Assembly: GCF_030272615.1 (NCBI RefSeq)
Contig: NC_081413.1
Coordinates: 18,920,285-18,984,284 of the forward strand
Reading direction: 5' to 3'
Origin: Cryptomeria japonica
Taxonomy: Eukaryota > Streptophyta > Pinopsida > Cupressales > Cupressaceae
DNA length: 64,000 bases
Of this stretch, positions 33,013 to 43,225 are shown piece by piece. Each line of letters opens with the position of its first letter. The stretch's first letter is position 1. The notes beneath the pieces were generated by a model, which made no database searches, had not been told where the DNA came from, and saw only the letters and a program-made list of their open reading frames with translations. The position numbers and the translations under genes are program-made.

Positions 33013-34277
33013 TGTAACTAGGAATTGGGAAAACATCAAAACAATACAAATTAGGACAATCATAAAACCTAAAATTGCAATGAAAGCAATCCTAATCCGA
33101 TCAATGAAGACATAAAGACAAGATATTCAAATTGCATGAAATTGAAGTAAACCAATGCAGATATCTCCTTCATGTGGCTCCATTGTTCTTCTTTCACCTT
33201 CAAATTTGATGTTGATCTCACCTACAAGTGCAAAATGCAAGTAGAAAGTAATTTGTTGAGAGATGAAATTCGTAGCATAAGGCTACTCGAAAGTGTGATT
33301 GATTGATTGATCGATTGATAGAAAATCATCCAATTTATAGACAAATTAGAGAGAGGACAAGACTAGCATGAAGAGATTTGAAAGGAAATTTAAATCAAGA
33401 ATGGCAAAATTATGACAAATGTATGACAATTGCTATGCAAGATGTATGACAAATTATGAGAAATTATGACAAGATTTAAATGCCATTCCCATGAAATTAG
33501 GGGAAATGTTAGAAAAAAAATAAAGAAAATAGGAGGAATAGAAATTAGGAATTAGGAAAAATTAGCAAATTAGAAAATTGAGGAAAAAGATGAAATAGAA
33601 ATTAGGTAAATTAATTAATAGGTTTTCATTCATTAATTAATTCATGAAAGAGACCTAGGACTAAATAAATAAATTTATTTAACCCACAAAGAAGAAGAAA
33701 AGGATTAAATGAACAAAGCATAAAACCCTAGAAATAAGAGGACAAGGAATTAGGTCAACAAGAAATTAATGTAGGTTTGATCATGATTCTGATTGACAAA
33801 GGACCAATGTTGATAAATGATTGAGATTGGTTGACAAAAATCAATGACAAATTGACCAATATTGACAAGGACAAAGATCGATGATGAATCGATCGCAAAA
33901 TGACGAGATTGACAAGTTGATAATCACAAATGATTTTTAACAAGATAAAGATAATTGAAAGATTGACAAGAGGACAAAACCCTAATTCTATCATTGATTA
34001 GGATTGATGATGTCCAAAATGATGATAAATGAGCATGCACATTGATGCAACAGGATAAGATCGACCAAAATCATGACTGAAGATTGTTATCGACAAGACC
34101 TAATTCAAAAGTGAGAAAAATGAGGAATGCAGAAGAAGGACTCGATGCTCGCAAATGATAAAGACCAAGTGTGCAACATAGAAGAAATGTTAATGTGACA
34201 CAAGAACCCTAAAATAAGGCAATGCGCAAATGTTAAAGTATGACTTCACAAGCGTTGACCATTTTTAGATGTCTACA
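33013..34277 (-). repeat. 5' LTR of El-C (1265 bp)
   Basis: TGTAACTAGG...GATGTCTACA on the + strand, followed by the TSD ATCAC. It is intact and shows the uninterrupted El-D target site near 34087. On the - strand it has CTATAAATTGG, the probable TATA box (about 33332). Confidence 0.93.
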
Positions 34278-34282
34278 ATCAC

Positions 34283-34925
34283 CACACCTTGATCTGATAC
34301 ACTTTCAAACCCTTAGCTCATACCGCTAAGCACTTCACACATTCCCAAGAAATTGTCTCTTTGATCATGCCAAAATATCATTCAAACACTTCACATGGTT
34401 TTAGCCATGTCATCACCAACTTACAAACACAATGTAATACACTACCGAACTCAAAATCATTACTTTTTATAAGAATTGAATACCGGTTCTTAAACCCTTC
34501 TTAAGCCCTACAAAAAATACAATAGAAATCATAAACATTATTTTTGATAATCAAAGCATGATTTGGTTTTGGTAAAAGATACATTACAATGATACAAATA
34601 CATGTTCCAAACCTCAACACTTGACTCAACACCAATCTCTAGAACCAATCAAAAAATTTCCATGTTTATCGGTTAAGGTCCTAATTCCCAATTCATTGTC
34701 TTCATTACCGGTAAGGAATTTCCAATAGACCAAAAAGACTTAGATGAAAAAATAAACATGAAAAACATAGTTGCCATATAGTTTGCCATCAATGACAACA
34801 TAAATAACCAATCAAAGTCATTAAGCCAATAATCTCAATCTCTTCATCACTATATCATTACCAATAGCCCTTAACCAGTTCATCAACATTTTCCATCAAC
34901 ATCAGTTATGTCAATCATGCCAACA
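34283..34925 (-). repeat. El-B 3' LTR, second part
   Basis: Continues from 10378 once El-C and its TSD are removed, ending ATGCCAACA. It matches 42578-43220 of the 5' LTR. Confidence 0.9.
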
Positions 34926-34937
34926 ATCTCCCCATTT
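34926..34937 (-). other. polypurine tract of El-B
   Basis: On the - strand AAATGGGGAGAT precedes TGTTGGCATG, close to the El-1 tract AAAGGGGGAGAT. Confidence 0.7.
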
Positions 34938-35269
34938 GGCATTTGATGGCAACACCAACATATTCAACTATCAACTTTGAACTTGTATGTTGCCTTCACT
35001 TTCTCTTCTTCTGTTGCACTTCATCTGATGGTTGCACTATGTCATTTGCACTAATTCTCCTCCTCGAGATCATATTAATTCTCCCCCTTTGACAACAATG
35101 CCAAAGGTGCAAATGCATCTTCGGTCTTCATTCCAACCATTGTTGTCTCTAACATCTTTGCAAATCTCATCTAAGTTGCTCCCCCTGCAAAGTAGCCAAC
35201 ATTTCATAAATCCATAGTGAAAAATATTCATTAAGCCCACTAGATTGATGCATCTCCTGCATCTTAGTT
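34938..35269 (-). other. 3' untranslated part of El-B
   Basis: No frame of interest. A second purine-tract-like stretch (CTCCCCCTTTGACAACAATG on the + strand, near 35082) parallels the double tract of El-1. Confidence 0.6.
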
Positions 35270-36189
35270 CATCTTATGTAGGGGTCTGACCCCTAATTTA
35301 CCTCTGAGGTACTCAAAGGTTGTCTTCAGAAAAGGTTTACTGAAGATGTTTGCAAACTACTCTTTGCTTATCACATATTCCATTCGGACATGCATCTCCT
35401 ATACTCTTTCTCTCATAAAGTGATATTTCAGTTCAATATGATTTTTCCTTGCATGTAACATGATATTTTTTGAAATATTAATAGCACTAGTATTGTCACA
35501 ATAAATAATGACCGGTTCAGATATATCTTCCTTAAAGCCTTCCAACACATGTCTCATCCAAATTGTCTGTGTACAATTCATAGATGTTGCAACATATTAT
35601 GCTTCAGCTATTGACTATGATACACATGTTTGTTTTTTACTTGTCCAAGAAACTAATCTACCTCCAAGAAGAAAATCTCCACCAGTAGTGTTTTTCCGAT
35701 CATCAACATTGCCTTCCCAATCTGCATTAGTAAACACTTTCAAAGAAAAGTCATCTTTATAAGGATAGCATAATCCATAATCCATTGTGCCTTTCAGATA
35801 TCCGAATATCCTTTTCACCACTACCAAGTGAGTCTCCTTGGGATCTTTCTAAAATCTAGCAACCAATCCAACAACATGTGCAATATCTAGTCTATTGTGA
35901 ACAACATAATGCAACTTATCAATCATGGACCTGCATTCTTTTTCATCTACAAAGGGTGAATCATCTCGTTTAGACAATTTACAACTTATCACCATCGAAG
36001 TACCAACTATTTTTCAATCTTCCATGCCAAAAGTTTTCAATAGTTCTTTTACATATTTAGTTTGACAAATAAATATTCCACCATCCATTTGTTGAACCTG
36101 CAACCCAATGAAAAAATTTAATCTCACCAATAAGAGACATTTCAAATTCTTTCTTCATTTCCTTAGAAAAAGCCATACCTTATTATTTG
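35270..36189 (-). pseudogene. copia reverse transcriptase C-part and RNase H (El-B)
   Basis: RNase H landmarks on the - strand: T-N-A-D-W-E-G-N-V-D-D-R-K (about 35735), I-A-E-A near 35605, C-D-N-T-S-A-I-N-I-S-K (about 35495) and H-I-E-L-K-Y-H-F-M-R. Upstream are S-M-I-D-K-L-H-Y-V-V-H-N and D-I-A-H-V-V-G of the connection domain. Stops lie at about 35613, 35590 and 35852, and the last part near 35320-35400 is also broken. It is cut at about 36189 by an unrelated insert. Confidence 0.85.
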
Positions 36190-36850
36190 GAGGAGTTCAT
36201 GGAGTTGGGATAGACTTGTATCAACAAGGAGGAGCCTTGAAGAGTCCATCTCGTAGCAAAACCTCAAATTGCCTACTCATTGTCGGTTTAAGCCCTTGAA
36301 AACCCTACAAATCCTCAATTTGGGGTTCATACCTTGTACGGTCATACTAGAGCCTAAAACCACAAAAATCTATTGGGAATGGGTATATCATTGAAGGAAA
36401 ACAAAACTTGTTTAGGGTTTCTTTGATTCTATTTCCTTCGAGCCCTAGAAAATTAGTTTAGGAGGCCTAATTAGGCCTAATTCCTTGTAGCCCTTTTCCG
36501 GGCAAGATTGTGAAACTGGTAGGAAATCTGAAGATTGCAAACTACCAAAGGACTCCTTATGCATTAAAAACATGTTTAAATAACCTAATACACCTCTGTA
36601 ACATCTCATGTTAATTGGGGGTCAATATGACAAGTTGAGGCTAAGAGGCTAAAATTGAACACTAGAGAAGCACAATGAATTGATAGGGTTCCTAACCAAC
36701 ACACCTAAAGCAAACACACTAGAAGGGACAAGAAACAAGCCCTAGAAGAGAGTGAGAGGAACTTGGAGGCCTAGAGAGCAACTAGGTTTTGGTGAGTTGG
36801 TGGAATTGAGCAACATCAACTATGGAAGTGGTGAGCAAGCTAGGTAAACC
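36190..36850. other. unclassified insert of about 660 bp in the El-B reverse transcriptase
   Basis: Sequence here has no counterpart in El-1 or El-F, where the reverse transcriptase runs straight through. Boundaries are approximate: copia homology stops near CCTTATTA on the left and resumes at TCACCACC on the right. It contains several AACCCTA and CCTAGA words and GGCCTAATTAGGCCTAA. No LTR, inverted repeats or clear TSD were found. It could be a solo LTR, a MITE-like element or filler DNA. Confidence 0.55.
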
Positions 36851-36851
36851 C

Positions 36852-37600
36852 CATCAATCACCACCAAAAATTATATCATCAACAAACACTTTTGCTATCA
36901 ACATTCTATCTCCATTAGTCTTTAAATATATGTTACTATCCTCACTAGTACATTGGAATCCTATCTTGATCAAATGTGTACACAATCTTTCAAACCATGC
37001 TCTCAGTGGTTACTTCAAACCATATGGTTCCTTGTGTAACTTGAAAACCATATTTTCATCTTCACTTAATGCAAATCCATCCAGTTGTTCTATGTATACT
37101 TCTTCTTCCAGGATACCATTCAGAAAAGTTGATTTAACGTCCATCTGATATACCTTAAATCAATTAAAAGCATCAAAGGCAAGTAGAATTCTTACACCTT
37201 CCAATCTTGAAACTGGTGCAAAGGTTTCACCATAGTCTTCTCCTTCTTCTTGTGCATAGCATTTGCATACAAGTCTTTCTTTATTCCTTACAACCTTTCC
37301 ATCTTCATTTAACTTATTTCTAAGAGCCCATTTTGTACCTATAACATTCTTGTCTTCTGATCTAGGAACAAGTGTCTAGGTCTTTTTTTTCTGTATCTGA
37401 TCCAATTCTTCATTCATAGCATTAATCCAGTCATCATCCTTCAATGACTCTTACTATTTTAGGCTCAATAGTTGAAATCAGACAAGAGTCTTCTCTGATT
37501 TTCCTTTTAGTTTGTACACCAAAATTCTTACCACCTATAATTTGGTCTTCTGGATAATTTAATCTAACATACCTTGGTATTATCGATTCTAGTGCTATGC
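36852..37600 (-). pseudogene. copia reverse transcriptase N-part (El-B)
   Basis: On the - strand: [42 protein letters not shown] and the catalytic box F-V-D-D-I-I-F-G-G at about 36860-36890. Stops occur at several places, for example in Y-G-L-K followed by TAA near 37005. The insert at 36190-36850 follows immediately after the catalytic box. Confidence 0.85.
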
Positions 37601-38665
37601 CTTCTACTTCATGTTCATCATCTTATTCATCTCGTTCTGCATTTACCGATTGAGCACCTATTTCTACATTGTTATGTTCATCATTCTTCTACACTTCCAG
37701 TTCTATAAACACAAGGTTTTCTTCATCATTTTCAAGCTCAGATCTGTTGGTCTCATTAGATTTCTCAGAGAATTCATCAACCTTAACATTTACACTTTCA
37801 ACTATCTTCTTAGTTCTCTTGTTATAGCATTTGAATGCTTTACTCTGGGTAGAGTATCCAAGAAATATACCTTCATCACACTAAGCATCAAATTTTCTAG
37901 TAACATAATCTCTCTTAATAAAATGTTTACTCCTAGAAATTTTAAAGTAGCTGACATTAGGATTCTTACCATTCCAAAGTTCATAAGGTGTTTTATCATT
38001 ACTTTTCTTGACAAGTACCCAGTTCAAAGTATAAACAATTGAAATAATTGCTTCCCTCCAAAACATCTTAGGTACTGCACCTTGTATCAACATTGTTCTA
38101 GTAGCTTCCACAATTGTCTTGTTTCTCCTCTTAGCAATTCCATTTTGTTGTGGAGTTACGGGTGCTGACATTTGCCTCTTAATTATTTGTTCATCACAAA
38201 ACTTCACAAACTCATCAGAAGTGAACTCACATCCCTGGTCAAATCTCAAACATTTCAAACTCCTCTTGGTTTCATTTTCAACTAAAGCTTTAAATGCCTT
38301 GAATTTACTGAAAGCGTCAAGACTTTTCTCTTAGATAAATTACCCACATCATCTTTGAAAAATAATCCATGAAAAACATAAAGTACTTATCACCATAATA
38401 GCTTCTAGTCCTTATAGGACCATATATATTAGTGTGAACTAAATCAAGTATATGCTCTAAAGAAAAAGTTTTTCTCTTAAAAGATATATAAGCCAACTTA
38501 CTCATCTGACAGTCCTTACAGAACACATTGTCTAGTTTCACAAGCTGGGGCATACCTCTCACAATACTTGATTTTCTAACCTTTATCAAATTTCCATAGT
38601 TTACATGACAAAACCTCTTGTGCCATAATCAGTTGTCTTCAATCTTAGCCACCGAACAACTATTC
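37601..38665 (-). pseudogene. copia integrase (El-B)
   Basis: Zinc-finger tail C-K-D-C-Q-M-S-K (about 38520), L-V-H-T-N-I-Y-G-P (first catalytic Asp changed to Asn, about 38440), R-F-D-Q-G-C-E-F-T-S (about 38240) and Q-Q-N-G-I-A-K-R-R-N, where Lys replaces the third catalytic Glu at the exact D-35-E spacing. T-P-Y-E-L-W-N-G and S-Y-F-K-I follow. Frames shift between the pieces 38317-38589 and 37881-38258. Two catalytic residues are altered and the copy is dead. Confidence 0.88.
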
Positions 38666-38695
38666 ACATTAGTATTCAGATGAAAAAGATTACCT

Positions 38696-40033
38696 CTAGT
38701 GTGCTTTACTTCCAAGGATCCTGCACACTCCACTCTTAAATTCAAGAAGATATCCTTTATAATTTAATTGTCCAACACTCAGTAAGTTATTTTTTAATCC
38801 ATTGACTCCAAAGACATCATCTATATTAATTTTTCCATTCAATGAAATAGATCCTTTACCTTTAACCATGCAAGGTGAGTTGTTACCAAACCTTACCATA
38901 CCACCACCAAATTCTTCAAGAGATAATAAATTGTTTCTGTCACTGGTCATGTGGTGTGAGCAACCACCATCTATTATCCATTCATCACTACTATCCATGT
39001 GTGATACCAAATATTTTTCATCAGTCAAATCTTCATTCACAACAACAAAGACAAATTCCTCATTGTCCTCTTCCTCAGATTTCTCATCCGTCACACCTTC
39101 ATCCACTACAACATAGCAATGTTTCTTTTCTTTTCCTTTAAATTTCCTGAACTTTTTCTTTTTATCACCATTAGGACAATTTGCAGCAATGTGTCCAATC
39201 TTATTGTAGGAAAAATACTTCAGAGGAAGTTTACCTTTGTACTTATTGGTGCCTCTAGGAAATCTTTTATCCAATAGTGCCTCAAGTTCCATTAGATGAT
39301 CTTCATCATCACCATCTCCTCTACTACCGCCATGACTAGACCTCCAACCATGATTATGAAAAAAATCCTTTCCTTTCTTCACAAATGTTTCGGTTACAAA
39401 AGCCTTAAAAGAAGATTCAGATGGCTTAGAAACACTATTATCAAAGATTTTTAATTCAAATGCAGTCAATTTACCAATAAGGGAATCAATAGTAAATTTA
39501 TCCTTAGAAATAGATCTCAACTCTTGTATTGCAAATACCCTAATAGCATATTGCGGTAAGAGATTTCTAAGCATCTTACTAACGATAGTATCTTCTTCAA
39601 CTTTACCTCCATCACTCTTAATACCACCTACAACTTCCTTAATCCTTTGTCCATATTGTGTTATATTATTACCATCAATCATTATCATATCATCAAATTT
39701 ACGCCTAAGACTTTCTTCCTTTTCCCTTTGTACATGTTCATCACCTTCATAAATCAAACCTAACTTCTCCCATACTTCAAATGCACTCTCTAATCCATGA
39801 ACATCTATATACTCAGAGTCAAAGAATGTAATTAAAATTTCTTTAAGTGCTTGGATGTTTTCTTACTTCTCCTTAAGCTCATCAAGTGTCAGAGGACTAA
39901 TAGTAGGAGCCACATACTTGTTTGTCACATGATCCTAAAACTCAGAACCCATTCCTTTGATATATATCTTCATCTGATCACTCCATATCCAGTAGTTGTC
40001 CTTAGTAAACTTGGGACCCTCCTTCTTCATCAT
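38696..40033 (-). pseudogene. copia gag and protease (El-B)
   Basis: ATG at 40033 starts a gag whose first part has stops (W-I-W-S-D-Q-M-K-I-Y-I-K). An open frame then runs from 39757 to 38696, 353 codons. It includes R-K-F-D-D-M...V-S-K-M-L-R-N-L-L-P (UBN2-type gag), a knuckle relic, K-Y-F-S-Y-N-K-I-G-H-I-A-A-N-C, with the first two Cys changed to Tyr, and the protease W-I-I-D-G-G-C-S-H-H-M (D-G-G instead of D-S-G). L-L-S-V-G-Q-L follows, typical of the gag-pre-integrase link. Structural proteins in live relatives; inactive here. Confidence 0.9.
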
Positions 40034-40090
40034 CCTTCTTAGGATCTTTTCCTCAAGCTATTAAGCATCTGCACACAGAGGACCTAATGT

Positions 40091-40102
40091 TCTAATAGAA
40101 AT
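40091..40102 (-). other. degenerate primer-binding site of El-B
   Basis: On the - strand TTTCTATTAGAA follows the LTR end; it aligns with TGGTATCAGAGC at about two thirds of the bases. Confidence 0.5.
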
Positions 40103-40377
40103 TGTTAATTTGAGAGGATCTAGTTAATACTGAGAGGTGGGGTGAATCAGTATTTACAACAATTTCAAACTTAAACTTAAACTTAAACTAATAAAACTTC
40201 ACCAAATCATTCACAAACAAGTAATAAACTATTTACCAGTACCGGTAATCACTGATAGCTAGCTTTTAAACTAGTTTATCGAAACAACTCATTAAGTGTT
40301 CATCAACATGCATAAACTAAAAGTAAATCAAATCAGGATATAAAAAATATTCGCCACATGAACACCATGTAGCATCG
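40103..40377 (-). repeat. El-B 5' LTR, first part
   Basis: TGTTAATTTGAGAGGATCTAG..., the equivalent of 9456 onward. Interrupted at the CACCA duplication by El-E. Confidence 0.9.
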
Positions 40378-41970
40378 TAAATTGTACGCACTTGCTAGGG
40401 TGGTACAATTTCACACCTAGTTTAGCACCCACCTTGGCACATCTTGCACTTTGCATCACATTTTCCCTTTAACACTTAATTAATTAAATTAATTAGGTCT
40501 AAGGTTCTATTTTATCATCTCCCATATCATAAAGTTGGGCCATTTCATTAAAGTGTGCCCTTTCCATTTTATTCCTCCAATACATCATTTAATCAAAAAC
40601 CCTAATTAGGTCCTATTTCAAACTTGGGGGCTTGATTTCGGGGGTCAAAATATCTCGAAATCACCTGTAACTTCAGGATTCTCTCTAAAATCATCATATC
40701 TGACGGCCCTAAAAATTTGGTGAAAAGTTGCTAGGACCATGGCGCCCGGAGTACACATGGTCCTGGACATTTTTCCCAAAATTTTAGGAGCGCGATCCAA
40801 TCATAAAATAAAGCTTAACCCCAAGAAATGGGTGGGAGATTCAATCTCTAGGTCAGCCAAAAGTTGAAATTAAGACCTAGGGTTTCATATATAAGAGCTC
40901 TCTTTCTTCATTTGAAAGGATCCGAATTTTGGGTTTCAAGGACCTTCTATGCAGCGAAAGAGTAGATCTTTGAAGACTTCAACAACATTCAACATCCATC
41001 CATCAAGCATCCATCAATTTCATTCATCCATTTAGGGCTTTGAAGACATTGAAGAGCAATAGGGGATTACCGACTGAAGATTGGCTTGTACCCCTCCCTT
41101 GGAGTTGGGTATGATTTCATGTTATTTTCATGTCTTTGCATAAGCCTCATTATATCATTTGTATTCATGCTTTAGATCACTTTGCATCTTGATTTGGAGC
41201 ATTTACATTATCATTTACAAGCAATTAGGGTTTACTTTCTAGGTTGCTCTAGTTTTCTTACTTGTATTTTAGGATCTTGCACACACACAAGGTTTGCACA
41301 CACACTACTTTTACAATACAACTTGGCTATTCGTGGAGGTGGAAATCACCAAAGCAGGGGTTTGACTAAGGCAGAACCCTATATAGCTGCCCAACACACC
41401 TTTTCAGATACAAGTGCAGATTTTGGGATTCGGACGACGCCGCAAGTTGCAGATCTAGTAGAAGCAGACGGAAACTGAGCAACACACCAAATTTCAGAGT
41501 AAAAGACCAGGACAGGGGTGTGGGGTGCCCTGGTCCCTCTATTAGACAACAAGTTTTCAGCACTTTTCGACAGCTTTCAGGTTGCCAAAAACAACAGTTT
41601 CAGGAGCAGAATCAGGATAGTGGTGCCTGTGCCCCCGTGTCAAACATTTTCACTCAGATTTTAACACCGGGTATGCATTTGCATTCTTTCCTTGTCCTTG
41701 TGTTTACAGCTTTCCATTGTTTAATCTCAATTCTGCAAATCTTGCTATTAGTTCATACTTGCACTTTAGGGTTAGGGATTGAACTTGCATCATTCTATCT
41801 ATCATTTGCAACAAAGGAATAGAAATCCTAATAGGTAGCCCATGGCTCTCTCTTGCACAAAAAGAAGTAGCCAATTGTGTGATACCTCTAGGCTCTTTCG
41901 TATTCCACAAGTGTGTGATTGAAAGTGAGATTAGGGCATATTAGCTTAGTGTCACTTTTTCCCCCACACA
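40378..41970 (+). mobile_element. El-E: solo LTR (1593 bp) in the El-B 5' LTR
   Basis: TGTAGCATCG...CCCCCACACA with a perfect TSD CACCA at 40373-40377 and 41971-41975; the other El-B LTR reads straight through here. A TATA-like TATATAAG is at 40888-40895 and the El-A-like block TTCGTGGAGGTGGAAA at 41330-41345, so orientation is +. At about 40665-40800 it holds the hairpin block shared with the El-D leader. No internal coding sequence: the product of LTR-LTR recombination. Confidence 0.9.
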
Positions 41971-41975
41971 CACCA

Positions 41976-43220
41976 AAATTTTCATGTGGAAACCCAAATA
42001 GGGAAAAACCATGGTGGGAATTGGTACCCACAAAATTGTGCACTCTTTCAGAATGCACCCTGTTAGGAGCCTATCCTAGTTAGGAGCTTACAATGATGCC
42101 CTGTTAGGAGAAGACCCTATTAGGAGTCACTTGATTAAGGAATTTCTATGATGAGCTCTGTTAGGAGCTTTCCCTAGTTAGAAGCAACCTCACAAGAGGA
42201 TTTAAGACTCAGATGTTGAGCTACTCGGTTAAGCGATTTTACAATTTAAGGCCTGTTAGAACCTAGCCAATTAAGGTATTTTATATGTTACAACTATTAG
42301 GGAACAATAGATAAATGATATAGAAATAGCACTAACTATTTGCTTATTCAAATCTAATTTAGCTCCAATCTGCTACACTCTTGCAGATACACCACACTAG
42401 TTTGGCTTCACACTCTTCTCTCAAATCACTAACACAACAAACATCAACTATACTGACCTAAATAACCTTTACATCTTAGTCAGTTACAAAACCCTAAGAC
42501 TTACAACATAGATCATAATAGATATTTACAACTCATTACATATCATCAAATGGATCATTACAATCAATTAGAGTCATTGAATGATCACCGCACCTTGATT
42601 TGATACACTTACAAACCCTTAGCTCATACCACTAAGTACTTCACACATTCTTGATAAATTCTCTCTTTGATTGTGCCAAAACATCAGTCAAACACTTCAT
42701 GTAGTTTCAGCCATGTCATCACCAACTTACAAATATAATGTAATGCACCGCTGAACTCAAAATCATTATCAGTTATAAGATCTAAATATCGGTTCTTAAA
42801 CCCTACAAAAAATACAACAAAAATCATAAACATGATTTATGGTAATCAAAGAATGATGCGGTTCCGGTCAAAGATACATTACAATGATATAAATACATGT
42901 TCCAAACCTCAACACTTGACTCATCATCAGTCTCTAGAACCAATCAAAACATTTCCATGTTTACCAATTAAGGTCCTAATTCCTAGTTCACTATCTTAAT
43001 TACCGGTAAGGCATTTTTGGTAGACCAAAAAGACTTAGATGACAAAATAAACATGAAAAACCTAGTTTCCACATAGTTTTCCATCAATGACAACACAAAT
43101 AACTGATGAAATTAATCAAGCCAATAATCTCAATCTCTTCATCACTATATCAATACCAACAATCCTTTACCGATTCATCAACATTCTCTATCAGCATCAA
43201 TTATGCTAATCACGCCAACA
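41976..43220 (-). repeat. El-B 5' LTR, second part
   Basis: Resumes AAATTTTCATGTGGAAACCC as at 9717 and ends ACGCCAACA. With 40103-40377 it makes about 1520 bp versus 1566 bp for the other LTR. Confidence 0.9.
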
Positions 43221-43225
43221 CTCCA

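Larger units (their letters stand above)
10379..34277 (-). mobile_element. El-C: non-autonomous LTR element of the TGTAGACATC family
   Basis: Full-length - strand element with TSD ATCAC at 10374-10378 and 34278-34282. The 5' LTR is 33013-34277; the 3' LTR is 10379-11461 plus 25823-26009, split by El-D. Without El-D it is about 9.5 kb, with 7.0 kb of internal sequence. El-G is another member in the opposite orientation. No reverse transcriptase, integrase or known gag is visible; the internal part carries a novel two-part coding region, a 21-bp leader minisatellite and about 30-bp repeats near the 3' end. Confidence 0.88.
9456..43220 (-). mobile_element. El-B: Ty1/copia element inside El-A
   Basis: A - strand copia element; its LTRs are at 9456-10378 plus 34283-34925 (3') and 40103-40377 plus 41976-43220 (5'). 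Without its own insertions it is about 8.3 kb. Flanks are CTCTG and CTCCA, a TSD that differs only at a CG pair. El-C sits in the 3' LTR and solo LTR El-E in the 5' LTR. The coding part has frameshifts, stops, and a foreign insert in the reverse transcriptase. Flanking El-A sequence rejoins when El-B is removed: gag knuckle on the left, protease-like part on the right. Confidence 0.88.

Noticed and set aside
41182-41822. ORFs of about 100 codons in El-E
   Set aside because: Inside a solo LTR, no domain, no counterpart in other LTRs.
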